Below are positions 1-9,202 of a stretch of 54,352 nt of DNA, piece after piece. Positions within the stretch are counted from its first letter, which is position 1. Each line of letters begins with the position of its first letter. Both the position numbers and the translations under genes were made by a program. The stretch spans positions 1 to 54,352 of the forward strand of contig JALVJO010000169.1 of NCBI GenBank assembly GCA_027028245.1, written 5' to 3'. The notes under the pieces are model-generated. The model ran no database searches. It saw only the letters and a list, made by a program, of their open reading frames with translations, and was not told the origin of the DNA. This DNA is from Deltaproteobacteria bacterium (GTDB lineage: Bacteria; Desulfobacterota; Dissulfuribacteria; Dissulfuribacterales; QOAL01).

Positions 1-2
1 CA

Positions 3-494
3 ACGGTTTGTCTCTTCTTTCTGGGGTACGCGGCTGCAGTCTTTGAGTCCAGTGCAGGCGCCTTTTTGCAGGTGGGACTTGTACGTCTGGACGCCCTTGC
101 TGCCCTGCTGTGCTGGTACAGTCTCAGACAGGACACCCTTTACGGGTCTATTTTCATCCTGCTGTTCAGCCTTCTGCTGTCCACCTTTTCTGTGCTTCCT
201 GTCTATGTATTTCCTCTTTCCTATTTGTTGGGTTTTTTCACAGTGCGTTATATTGCAGCAAACGTCCTGGAACTTGCTCCCTGGCAGATATATCTTATTA
301 CCGGGTTTGTGAGCATGGAAATTTCGGTTATTCAGCTGGTGGGAAGCGGCAACGCGGAGCTTGTGTGGCCCTGGGGACTTTTTCAGGCCATGGTCAATGT
401 TTTTACTGCACCTGTCTTCATGTTTATATTCAACAGGGCTGAGGCCCTTTTGAGGAAGCTCAGGAAGGAAAAAGGTGAACTTGCAGCCGGATAA
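3..494 (+). CDS. mreD: Rod shape-determining protein MreD, 5' truncated by window edge
   Basis: Hydrophobic multi-TM protein directly upstream of PBP2 and RodA; the reading frame is open to the window start, so the ORF-track TTG start at 66 is not the true start. Confidence 0.75.
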   Translation, partial: TVCLFFLGYAAAVFESSAGAFLQVGLVRLDALAALLCWYSLRQDTLYGSIFILLFSLLLSTFSVLPVYVFPLSYLLGFFTVRYIAANVLELAPWQIYLITGFVSMEISVIQLVGSGNAELVWPWGLFQAMVNVFTAPVFMFIFNRAEALLRKLRKEKGELAAG

Positions 495-2370
495 GAAATC
501 ACAAAAGCCCCCTGATACCAGGATAAGGCTCAAAAGATTTGACCAGCAGGGCGAGGAGTACAGAGTCAGGCTGGGTGTTTATGCTTCGTGGTTTCTGTTC
601 TGCTGTTTCTGTCTCCTCAGTGCCAGGTTGTGGTATCTTCAGGTGATGCAGGGCCCCTATTTCAGGGCCCAGTCAGAAAGAAACCGCATAAAATCAATCA
701 GGCTTCAGCCCTACAGGGGGAACATTCTGGACCGATCCGGAAGGCTTCTTGCCGGTGTGGAGCCGAGTTTCAATATCGGAATAGTGCTGAAAGACGCGGG
801 AGATATCGAAAGCCTTCTTCCAAGGCTCGAGCCACTCCTGGATGAATCCCCCATGAATGTGAGGATGAGGCTTGTGGCAGCCAAGGGCCAGCCTGCATAT
901 CTTCCTGTGATCATCAAGCGCAATGCAGACTGGGCGACTGTTGCCAGGATAGAGGCCAGGCTGTACGAGCTTCCAGGCGTGGTTGTGGAGGTGGCCCCTT
1001 CCCGCCAGTATCCCTATGGCAAGATTGCCCCGCATCTTTTGGGTTACCTTGCAGAGGTGAGTCTGGACCAGCTCAAAAGCGGGAAGTTCTCCCATGCAGT
1101 ACCGGGAGATCTCGTGGGTAAATACGGGGTTGAAGCAAGGTTTGAGCCCCTTCTTGCCGGTAAAAGCGGCTTTAAGAGGGTGGAAGTAGATGCAAAGGGA
1201 AGGATGGTGAGGGTGGTAGACGTGAAGTTGCCCAGAACCGGACAGGATCTTTCCCTTACCATTGATCTGGATCTACAGCTGGCTGCCGAGGAGGCACTGG
1301 CAGGCCGGCCCGGGGCAGTGGTGGCCCTGGATCCTCGAAACGGGCAGCTTCTGGTAATGGCAAGCAGTCCAAAGTTTGATCCTGCAATATTTGCCAATGG
1401 TCTGAGCAGCGAGGAATGGAAGGCCTTAAATGATCCGCTTCTTACCCCCCTGGTAAACAAGACCATTCAAGGGCAGTATGCCCCTGGTTCCACCTTCAAG
1501 ACCGTTATGGCAGCAGCCGGCCTCAACGAGCATGTTATCAGCCAGTATTCCACGTTTTTCTGCAGCGGATCCATGAAGCTTGGCAAGAGGAGGTTCAGGT
1601 GCTGGAAAAGGGGAGGGCACGGCAAGACCGACCTCTATAAGGCCCTGGTCCAGTCATGTGACGTCTATTTCTACAATACCGGTCTGAAACTGGGGGTAGA
1701 CCGCATTTCAAGGTATGCCTTCGGATTTGGCCTGGGCAAGAAGACCGGGATAGACCTGCCGGGAGAAAAAAGCGGAAGGGTGCCCACAAGGAAATGGAAA
1801 TACAGGCGTTTCAGGGAACCGTGGCAGAAGGGAGAGACACTGAACTATTCCATAGGCCAGGGATTTTTGGTTGTCACTCCCCTGCAGCTTGCCAGGATGA
1901 TATCGGCAGTGGCCAACGGCGGGACCCTATACAAGCCTGAATATGTCCTTGGCAGGCCGGCTCAACGCCAGGGCCGGGTTCCCGTTGAGCCACAGGTTCT
2001 GGCCATTATCAGGCATGCCCTGGAAGGCGTTGTGGCAGACAGGCACGGGACGGCTCGAAAATGCAGGATCCCTGGTCTCAGGGTTGCAGGCAAAACCGGA
2101 ACCGCCCAGGTTGTCAGGCAGTCCAAGAGGAAGCAGGATGAAAAGATGGCATGGAAATTCAAGGATCATGCCCTGTTCGTGGCATTTGCACCTGTGGAAG
2201 ATCCCCAGATAGCAGTAGCGGTAATAATCGAGCACGGCGGACATGGCGGCTCGGCTGCAGCACCTGTTGCAAGGGCTGTGATAGAAAGGTGGCTTCAGCT
2301 TAGAAGTCCCAAGCCTGCAACTTTTCTCGAGCGTACTGCTTCTGCAGACAGGGGTAAGCCCCGTGTTTGA
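475..2370 (+). CDS. mrdA: Penicillin-binding protein 2 (peptidoglycan D,D-transpeptidase)
   Basis: N-terminal TM; YAPGSTFK (SxxK), transpeptidase motifs and KTGTAQ; sits between mreD and rodA. Confidence 0.95.
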   Translation: MNLQPDKKSQKPPDTRIRLKRFDQQGEEYRVRLGVYASWFLFCCFCLLSARLWYLQVMQGPYFRAQSERNRIKSIRLQPYRGNILDRSGRLLAGVEPSFNIGIVLKDAGDIESLLPRLEPLLDESPMNVRMRLVAAKGQPAYLPVIIKRNADWATVARIEARLYELPGVVVEVAPSRQYPYGKIAPHLLGYLAEVSLDQLKSGKFSHAVPGDLVGKYGVEARFEPLLAGKSGFKRVEVDAKGRMVRVVDVKLPRTGQDLSLTIDLDLQLAAEEALAGRPGAVVALDPRNGQLLVMASSPKFDPAIFANGLSSEEWKALNDPLLTPLVNKTIQGQYAPGSTFKTVMAAAGLNEHVISQYSTFFCSGSMKLGKRRFRCWKRGGHGKTDLYKALVQSCDVYFYNTGLKLGVDRISRYAFGFGLGKKTGIDLPGEKSGRVPTRKWKYRRFREPWQKGETLNYSIGQGFLVVTPLQLARMISAVANGGTLYKPEYVLGRPAQRQGRVPVEPQVLAIIRHALEGVVADRHGTARKCRIPGLRVAGKTGTAQVVRQSKRKQDEKMAWKFKDHALFVAFAPVEDPQIAVAVIIEHGGHGGSAAAPVARAVIERWLQLRSPKPATFLERTASADRGKPRV

Positions 2371-3514
2371 CAAGAGTCTTTTACAGGATATGGACTGGTG
2401 GCTCTTGCTCAGTCTTTTCATTATCATGTTCCTGGGGTTTGTGAATCTCTGGAGCGCCAGTACTGCAGCCGGGTACCCCTTCCAGTGGAAACAGCTCCAG
2501 TGGTACCTGATAGGCTCCGTGCTGATGTTCGGGATGTTGGCATTCGATTATAGAAAGCTTGCTTCTTACTGGGTCCAGATCTATGTGCTCACCTTGATCA
2601 TGCTGCTCCTGGTGATGTTCATTGGTAAGAGCGTGTCAGGATCCCAGAGGTGGATTTCCCTGGGAGTCATAAATCTTCAGCCCTCAGAGTTTGCCAAACT
2701 CCTGATGGTCATAGTTATCAGCAGCGTTTTCGCCCAGGAAGACAAGGAACAGTACGGCCTTTCCGACCTGTGGAAGCCGCTTCTTCTTGTCCTGGTACCA
2801 GTGCTTCTTATTGTGAAGCAGCCTGATCTTGGAACAGGGCTTCTGGTACTGGGGATCTTTGCTTCCCTGGTTTACTATGCCAGGCTGAAATGGACTTCAT
2901 TCATAATAATACTCGGGATGGCGCTTGCGGCCTTTCCGCTCTTGTGGAAATTCATGAAGCCTTATCAGAGACGAAGGGTGGAGATATTTCTCAATCCCGA
3001 ATCCGATCCCTTCGGTGCAGGCTGGCATGTGCTTCAATCCAAGATTGCGGTGGGCTCCGGACAGTTAATCGGAAAGGGCTTCATGAAAGGGACCCAGGCC
3101 CAGTTGAATTTTCTGCCTGAAGTCCATACGGATTTTGCATTCTCTATTTGGTCTGAAGAATGGGGATTCGTGGGGGCTGTAGCTCTCATCGGTGTCTATT
3201 TTTTCTTCCTGGTCCGCTGTCTCTCCATTGCCCAGAATGCAAGGGACCGTTTTGGTTCCTTCCTGGTATTCGGCATTACTGCCATGATCTTCTGGCAGCT
3301 TCTCATAAATGTCTGCATGGTGCTGGGGCTCATGCCCGTGGTCGGCATTCCCCTGCCCCTGATCAGTTACGGGGGCTCGTCAGTCTTGACAACCATGGCG
3401 GGTGTGGGTCTAATTATGAACGTCAGGCTCAGAAGATCGCTGTTCCAGAGGAAAGAGGCAGGGAAGCCGAGACTGGGCTACCAAAAGGCTGCAGCAGGTC
3501 TCGGAAGCTCCTGA
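2363..3514 (+). CDS. rodA: Rod shape-determining protein RodA (SEDS family)
   Basis: Multi-TM SEDS protein; motifs QPSEFAKL, KQPDLGTGL, FSIWSEEWGF, GIPLPLISYGGSS. Confidence 0.95.
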   Translation: MFDKSLLQDMDWWLLLSLFIIMFLGFVNLWSASTAAGYPFQWKQLQWYLIGSVLMFGMLAFDYRKLASYWVQIYVLTLIMLLLVMFIGKSVSGSQRWISLGVINLQPSEFAKLLMVIVISSVFAQEDKEQYGLSDLWKPLLLVLVPVLLIVKQPDLGTGLLVLGIFASLVYYARLKWTSFIIILGMALAAFPLLWKFMKPYQRRRVEIFLNPESDPFGAGWHVLQSKIAVGSGQLIGKGFMKGTQAQLNFLPEVHTDFAFSIWSEEWGFVGAVALIGVYFFFLVRCLSIAQNARDRFGSFLVFGITAMIFWQLLINVCMVLGLMPVVGIPLPLISYGGSSVLTTMAGVGLIMNVRLRRSLFQRKEAGKPRLGYQKAAAGLGSS

Positions 3515-3562
3515 CTTGTCCTCATGCCTGATCAGGCTTCAGCACTAACTGCAGTACTAAGT

Positions 3563-3638
3563 GGGGGTGTAGCTCAGCTGGGAGAGCGCCACGTTCGCAA
3601 CGTGGAGGCCGCCGGTTCGATCCCGGCCATCTCCACCA
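3563..3638 (+). tRNA. tRNA-Ala (anticodon CGC)
   Basis: 76-nt cloverleaf read by eye: GGGGGTG/CATCTCC acceptor with G3:U70, anticodon arm CCACG-TTCGCAA-CGTGG, T arm GCCGG-TTCGATC-CCGGC, encoded CCA. Confidence 0.95.
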
Positions 3639-3675
3639 TCCTTTTGATTATCCAGATCTGCACAATAAAAAACAT

Positions 3676-4494
3676 ATGCTGCCGCAGGTTGATAAACCGT
3701 TGTCTTTTCAGAAACTGCCTCAAAAGGCCCTTTTAAAATACCATGCCCGGTTTGGCAGGTACGTAAGATCCTTTTTAAAAAGATCCCCACAGGATGCACC
3801 TGCCGTATCCCTGAAAATTGTGCACAGCCAGAAGGTCAGGCGCGAAATAGCTGATATAGCCAGGGCATCAGGGCTTTGCCGCAGGGATGTTATCCTTGCC
3901 GAGATAACAGGGCTGTTTCACGACATAGGAAGATTCGAGCAGTTTTTGCAATTTCATACCTTTAACGATGCTCAGTCCGTGGACCATGCCCTTTTGGGAA
4001 GACAGGTTTTGGAAAAAGAGGAGCTTTTGAAGGATTTTTCTGCAAAAGACCGAGATATCATACTGGATGCGGTATTTTTCCATAATAAACTTGTGTTGCC
4101 GGCGTATTTTAAGGGTCGAAAACTGACAATCTGCAGGCTGATACGAGATGCTGACAAGCTGGACATACTGCGGGTTTTTGATGAAATCTATAAAAAAGGC
4201 TCAGGCTGCAAGGCGGCGGACTTGGGCCTGCCAGAATCCCATGAGGTCTCGGAAAGTGTTTATAAAAGCATAATGCAGGAAAGGGTGGTGCAGTTTAAAC
4301 ATGTGCAAAGCGACCTGGATTTTCTTGTCATGAGGCTGAGCTGGCTCTATGATATCACTTTTCCCCGCACCCTGGAAAAGATCAGGGAAAGGGGCTACGT
4401 CGAAAACATGGCCCAACGGATACCAGAGGGCAGATGCAAAAAGGAGATATTAGACAAGATCCGGGGATACCTGGAAGAAAGGCTCTGCGGATAA
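3676..4494 (+). CDS. HD-domain phosphohydrolase family protein
   Basis: HD motif in LFHDIGRFEQF and conserved DADKLDILR. Confidence 0.75.
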   Translation: MLPQVDKPLSFQKLPQKALLKYHARFGRYVRSFLKRSPQDAPAVSLKIVHSQKVRREIADIARASGLCRRDVILAEITGLFHDIGRFEQFLQFHTFNDAQSVDHALLGRQVLEKEELLKDFSAKDRDIILDAVFFHNKLVLPAYFKGRKLTICRLIRDADKLDILRVFDEIYKKGSGCKAADLGLPESHEVSESVYKSIMQERVVQFKHVQSDLDFLVMRLSWLYDITFPRTLEKIRERGYVENMAQRIPEGRCKKEILDKIRGYLEERLCG

Positions 4495-4564
4495 ATTTCA
4501 TTTTTCCTCATATTTCACCTGGCTTGACGCGAAGCCACGATTTTGCAGGGGTAAATCTTAAGAC

Positions 4565-4831
4565 ATGGAAAAGAAAAAGGCAGCCTTTTACAACGTGATG
4601 TTTTTGATTATCGGGGCAGGGATCCTCATATTTCTTCTTATGGCCCCTCCGGAATCCACGGTAAAACTTCCCAGGGACAAGGATCATATTGCCTTTTATG
4701 ATATGCCCAGGAAGGAAGCAGAGAAGCACTGTTCCAAGTGTCATGGCAAGGAGGCGGGAAACCCCCTTCCGGAAAAACATCCTCCCAAATTCCGATGCCT
4801 TTTCTGTCATAAGCTGACCAAGGCATCCTGA
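4565..4831 (+). CDS. Small membrane-anchored diheme cytochrome c
   Basis: N-terminal TM helix followed by CSKCH and CLFCH heme-binding motifs. Confidence 0.75.
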   Translation: MEKKKAAFYNVMFLIIGAGILIFLLMAPPESTVKLPRDKDHIAFYDMPRKEAEKHCSKCHGKEAGNPLPEKHPPKFRCLFCHKLTKAS

Positions 4832-4846
4832 TTTCGTTATTTCATC

Positions 4847-5692
4847 GTGGAACTCTGGTACACTGAAAAGCATACTCCTGATGCCGGCATTACAATCAAG
4901 TGCCGGAAAACCCTCTTCAGCCGGCACTCGGACATTCAGCGGATCGACGTTTTAGAGACCAAGGAATTCGGCAGAATGCTGCTGCTTGACGGCCTGGTGA
5001 TGACCACGGAGCGGGATGAATTCTTTTATCACGAGATGCTGGTTCATCCTGCCGTGAATCTATCCCTGAGGCCCCCCGGCGAGGTATTGGTAATAGGAGG
5101 CGGGGACGGGGGGGCAGTCCGGGAACTCATGAAATATCCCTCTATCCGCAGAATAGTGCTCTGTGAAATTGATCCAATGGTGGTGGAAGTCAGCAGGGAG
5201 TTTCTCCCGGGTATTTCCTGCGCCCTTTCGGAAAACGACAGGCTGGAGATGGTATTCATGGACGGGGAAGAGTACGTGGGAGAAAATGAAGGCAGGTTTG
5301 ACCTGATCATCGTGGATTCATCCGATCCAATCGGAGCTGCCGAGATCCTTTTTACAGAAGGTTTTTACAAGAAGTGTTTGGAAGGGCTTTCTCTTGAGGG
5401 AATCATGGTAGTCCAGAGTGAATCACCAATCTATCACCTGCAGGTCATGAAACAGGTCAAGTATTCGCTGATTTCAGCAGGTTTTTCTCATGTCAGGTTT
5501 TACACTGCACCGGTTCCCACATATCCAGGTGGTTTCTGGTCCTGGGCTGCTGCCTTTAAAAATGACTTCAAAAACAGTGGGAACCGTTTTTTCCTGCCCC
5601 ATGAGGAGGTCGAGAGGCTTAAATTTTTTACTCCCGATATGCTTCGGTCCTGCTTTGTTCTGCCGGCTTTTCTAAAGAGGGAACTGGGCTGA
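4847..5692 (+). CDS. speE: Spermidine synthase (polyamine aminopropyltransferase)
   Basis: Start MELWYTEKHTPDAGITIKC (GTG), VLVIGGGDGG SAM-binding motif, DLIIVDSSDPIGAAEILFT. Confidence 0.93.
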   Translation: MELWYTEKHTPDAGITIKCRKTLFSRHSDIQRIDVLETKEFGRMLLLDGLVMTTERDEFFYHEMLVHPAVNLSLRPPGEVLVIGGGDGGAVRELMKYPSIRRIVLCEIDPMVVEVSREFLPGISCALSENDRLEMVFMDGEEYVGENEGRFDLIIVDSSDPIGAAEILFTEGFYKKCLEGLSLEGIMVVQSESPIYHLQVMKQVKYSLISAGFSHVRFYTAPVPTYPGGFWSWAAAFKNDFKNSGNRFFLPHEEVERLKFFTPDMLRSCFVLPAFLKRELG

Positions 5693-5721
5693 CCAGCCAT
5701 GTCAGTCGTGTGGTGGGGCAG

Positions 5722-6672
5722 TTAAAGTTTTACCGTCCTGTTTCTTCCCTCCTTCTTGGCCTGGTAAAGTGCTTTATCTACCCGGTTTACCAGCTCTTCA
5801 ATCCCCTCCGTGCGTTCTGCCTCTGTGAGACCGGCTGAAACCGTAATGGTCAGGCTTGTTTCAGGTTGTTTTACCAGGAATCTCAGTGCTGAAATCTTGT
5901 TTCTGATCCTTTCTGCTATCCCGTACGCCTCTTCGGCAGATGTGTGGGGCAGGATAAGCATGAACTCTTCCCCGCCATAGCGATATGCTGCGTCTGTTTC
6001 CCTGATTCCCTTTTTCAGGACGTCAGCCACCTTTTTCAGAACCTTGTCGCCCACCCTGTGGCCGCAGGTGTCATTAATGTTTTTAAAATGATCCAGGTCG
6101 AACATGATAAGGGAAAGCGGGTATTTATATCTCTTTACTCCTGCAAGCTCCTTTTTGAGGTCAGACTCGAAGGCCCTCCTGTTCAAAAGACCGGTCGGGG
6201 CATCAATTCGAAGTTTAGATCGAAGCTCTGCAATGATTTCGGTCTGTTTTTTCAGGCGTTCTTCCGTCTGTTTCGCCTTTGCCTCAAGGGTCTTGTTCTT
6301 GAGCATCAGGGAGGCTATTTCCTCCCTGAAAAGATTGTCCATGTCCTTTTCTTCCATGGACAAAATGGAGCTTTCCATTTCGCCTACGTGCTGTTTAGCA
6401 GAGGCCAGGAAATTGTTGACGGTGTCTTTGACCCCGCCGAGAACCTTGTCTGTTGCGTCCATAAAGGCTTGTATTGTTTCTGGTGAAAATGATTCAGAAC
6501 CTTCTTTTTTGAGGATGGACGAAAACTCCAGGGTTTTGGCCACTGCCCAGAATTCTTCAGTATAGGCCTCGGGCCAGGGCAGTTCTCCCCTGCTAACAAG
6601 CCGTTTCAAGGCAGTGCGTGCAGTCTGCGCCACCTGTTCAGCCAATACTGTAGCGGTTGTTTTCGTCTTCAT
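5722..6672 (-). CDS. GGDEF-domain diguanylate cyclase
   Basis: C-terminal GGDEF domain: LMFDLDHFKNINDTCGHRVGD and YGGEEFMLILP. Confidence 0.9.
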   Translation of the reverse strand: MKTKTTATVLAEQVAQTARTALKRLVSRGELPWPEAYTEEFWAVAKTLEFSSILKKEGSESFSPETIQAFMDATDKVLGGVKDTVNNFLASAKQHVGEMESSILSMEEKDMDNLFREEIASLMLKNKTLEAKAKQTEERLKKQTEIIAELRSKLRIDAPTGLLNRRAFESDLKKELAGVKRYKYPLSLIMFDLDHFKNINDTCGHRVGDKVLKKVADVLKKGIRETDAAYRYGGEEFMLILPHTSAEEAYGIAERIRNKISALRFLVKQPETSLTITVSAGLTEAERTEGIEELVNRVDKALYQAKKEGRNRTVKL

Positions 6673-6790
6673 CAGGCAGGTTGTGTTTTTCTGTTTTTCA
6701 ATTTTATCGAAAAAACACCCAAAATGCTAAAGCGCAATCTTGAAATTATGCATATCAGTCGGCCTGCGGGAGTCTTCCTGGATGCATGAA

Positions 6791-8587
6791 CTATCTCTTC
6801 TCGGACAGCTGTCCTTTTGAAGCAGCCTTGGTACATGGGCTGGGCGGGGATAGCGGATTCCAGTTTTTCATTACCTTGTCCTTAAAGGAGCTGTGGCAAA
6901 ATATGCAACGGCCGGCATTCAGTATGGCCTCAAGCTCAGCCCTGTCAAAGGGCCTGAGGTCTGGTCTTGATACGTTGACCAGTCTTTTTCCCTCCATGTT
7001 CACAAACCCGTCAAGTCTCGGCATGGTGTTGTCTCCTATTTTTCTTGAAGACGTTGCCGGGATGAAATGCCATCTGCCGTCCTTTCTTTGCAAAGAGCCG
7101 CTTCCCAGGCCGAGGACCCTGCTGTCTGCGTGGCATTCCATGCAGCTTCTGGACCTGGCATTTGTCGTATGGGGATCCATCCACGAGATGGTCATTCTTT
7201 GGTAATCGCCCTTCCAGTTCTTCCTTTCATCCAGAAAGGAAATGAAATCCTGTCAGCCAGGCACGAGGATCACTACCTCATCCCTACCTGTATGGGCCTG
7301 CCTTTTCACGCCCAGGGCAGGTGCCTCGTATCTCATGTATGATCTGAACTCCTGCCATAGGCCCGGAGTTTTCTTCAGGGAAAGCTTGTCCAGCTGCTCC
7401 CTGGACTTGTCATTTATAACGTGACACCCGTAACACTGGGGCACCCAGCGGCTGTGACACGACTGGCATGAAAGTCTCTGATGGGTCTTGTGTCTGCATT
7501 CATCCTGGAGGAAGGGATCAAGGGGATGAAGTTTTCCGTCATTTTTGCCCTTTAGGAAAAACACATCCTCCTTCTTTACAAGGTTGGTGAGAACAGGAAA
7601 TTTTGGTTTTTTCTGGTTTTCCTGGAAGATTTTTTGGAGCTTAGTTCTGCCTCCGTGGCAGGTAGAACAGGTTATTTCCAGCTGTTGTTCAAAGTGCGCC
7701 CTTTCCTTGCCATCACCCATGACCTCTTTCTGACTGTGGCAGTCTATGCATATCAGGCCCTTTTGGAAATGGACATCAGGGGAAAGCCTTTTGACAAATC
7801 TTCCATCGTGAAGCTGGTCTTCCGAAAAGTCCCCGTCCTGAAAGGGGGTGCCGTAGCCTTCGGCTTCATACATGCCCTGGTAGGCAAGGCCGATCCTGCC
7901 GCTTCTGTTGTGACAGCGCACGCAGTTTTCCATGGGAATATGCCTTGTGATGAAGGGATGATCAGGTTTTCTGCCGTTTTTTTGTCTTGGTGGCTTGTAA
8001 TAGTGGCAGGCCGTGCATCCTCCTCCCCTTTCTACCAGGAAGCTCGGCAGCCTGTGCCTTTCCAGCCACAGGTGGCAGGTTCCGCACAGTTTTCGGAAGT
8101 AATCCGTTGCCGGGCTGTCCAGGCCGGATTTTATCAGCTTTTCCACTGTGAGGTCTTCATTGTGGTCTTTGGTCTCTTTCCAATAGAAGCGAAGGGTGGT
8201 TATAATGCCCCTGTTTGTAGCCATGAGGGATTTTTTGGCCCTTTGTACCTGGTCCACGTGGCATCCTTCCTGGCCGCAGGTCCTGGAAGCTACGGCAAGC
8301 TCTCCGGGATTGTATATCATGCCCTTGTGTGCAAGTTCCGGCGTGCCTGCCAGGGGATCTCCAAGATGACATGAAAAACAGCCCAGGACTTTCCTGCCAT
8401 GGGCCTTGTCAGGTCTTTCATCATGGCAGGAAAGGCACATATCGATCTGGCCGCCTGCGGTTCTTGTCACCCTGGATGGGCTTTCAAGGGGTTTGGCCAA
8501 GCACTTGGAACAGCTCCAAAAGAAGGGAGCAAAACCTGTCAGGAGGATGATTAAAATGAAGGCAAAGAGAGTATGAAGGCCTTTAAT
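6791..8587 (-). CDS. Multiheme c-type cytochrome, candidate selenoprotein (in-frame UGA at 7253..7255, Sec approx. residue 445)
   Basis: Track ORFs 7253..8731 and 6791..7195 are in the same frame; the 19 codons between them are open. Signal-peptide-like N-terminus IKGLHTLFAFILIILLTGFAPFFWSC; 11 CXXCH motifs (CLSCH, CFSCH, CGTCH, CTACH, CVRCH, CIDCH, CSTCH, CQSCH, CYGCH, CMECH, CIFCH) plus one CX3CH (CGQEGCH). The ORF-track start lies inside a tRNA and is rejected; the start codon is uncertain (ATT at 8587 proposed). Confidence 0.8.
7220..7242 (-). promoter_or_regulatory. Candidate bacterial SECIS hairpin for the multiheme cytochrome
   Basis: Transcribed strand after TGA: CAGGATTTCA-TTTCCTTTC-TGGAT-GAAAGGAAG; 9-bp stem (one T-G), 5-nt loop with G at positions 2-3, loop starts 19 nt after TGA. 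Confidence 0.75.
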
Positions 8588-8630
8588 GGAACCGGATGCC
8601 TCAGGGAATGCCGAGCTGAACTTTTGAACG

Positions 8631-8653
8631 AAAAAGGGCAGCGTCCGCTGCCC
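8631..8653 (-). terminator. Rho-independent terminator after tRNA-Gly
   Basis: Minus strand GGGCAGC-GGAC-GCTGCCC-TTTTT. Confidence 0.75.
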
Positions 8654-8670
8654 GTACCTTTCAAAAAGAA

Positions 8671-8745
<75 letters not shown>

Positions 8746-8890
8746 CCTTCTGCTTTTTGGGCCTAAATAATAAGGAGCAGTTATTCAGGTGTCAAGAGGT
8801 ATCTGAAGGCTATGCACCGGAGTCCAGCGGACTTGCCGTTAAAAGGTAAGGGTTGTAAAAAATTTGTTGAATTGATACCTTATTTGCCCT

Positions 8891-9199
8891 ATGAAACGCG
8901 GCAGGTGGGAAGCAATTGACAGGGCGAGAAGGCTGCTGGGGCTCATGGAAAAGGCATCCAGGAATGAGATCAGGGATGCATATACCAGGGCATGTCAGCT
9001 GTGCCATCCGGACCGCTCCAAGTGTGAGGACAGCCAGGAAAAGATGGCGGAATTAAACGCAGCTTACAGGCTGCTTATGGAATATTCTGATGGATACCGA
9101 ATCAGCTTCCTGCCAAATGAGGACGGCATGAACGAAAGCGAATGGTGGTTTTTCCATTTCGGTCAGGACCCGATATGGGGTGGAAAAAAAGAGGATTGA
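8891..9199 (+). CDS. J-domain (DnaJ-like) protein
   Basis: Short protein with RRLLGLMEKASRNEIRDAYTRACQLCHPDRS; HPD motif. Confidence 0.8.
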   Translation: MKRGRWEAIDRARRLLGLMEKASRNEIRDAYTRACQLCHPDRSKCEDSQEKMAELNAAYRLLMEYSDGYRISFLPNEDGMNESEWWFFHFGQDPIWGGKKED

Positions 9200-9202
9200 T
9201 AT

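Noticed and set aside
3524-3736. ORF MPDQASALTAVLSGGVAQLGERHVRNVEAAGSIPAIST
   Set aside because: Translation of the tRNA-Ala gene; the VAQLGERHVRNVEAAGSIPA string is a typical tRNA read-through artefact.
6791-7195. Separate small diheme cytochrome gene
   Set aside because: No signal peptide or clear RBS; in the same frame and contiguous with the upstream cytochrome across a single TGA, so treated as the C-terminal part of a Sec protein.
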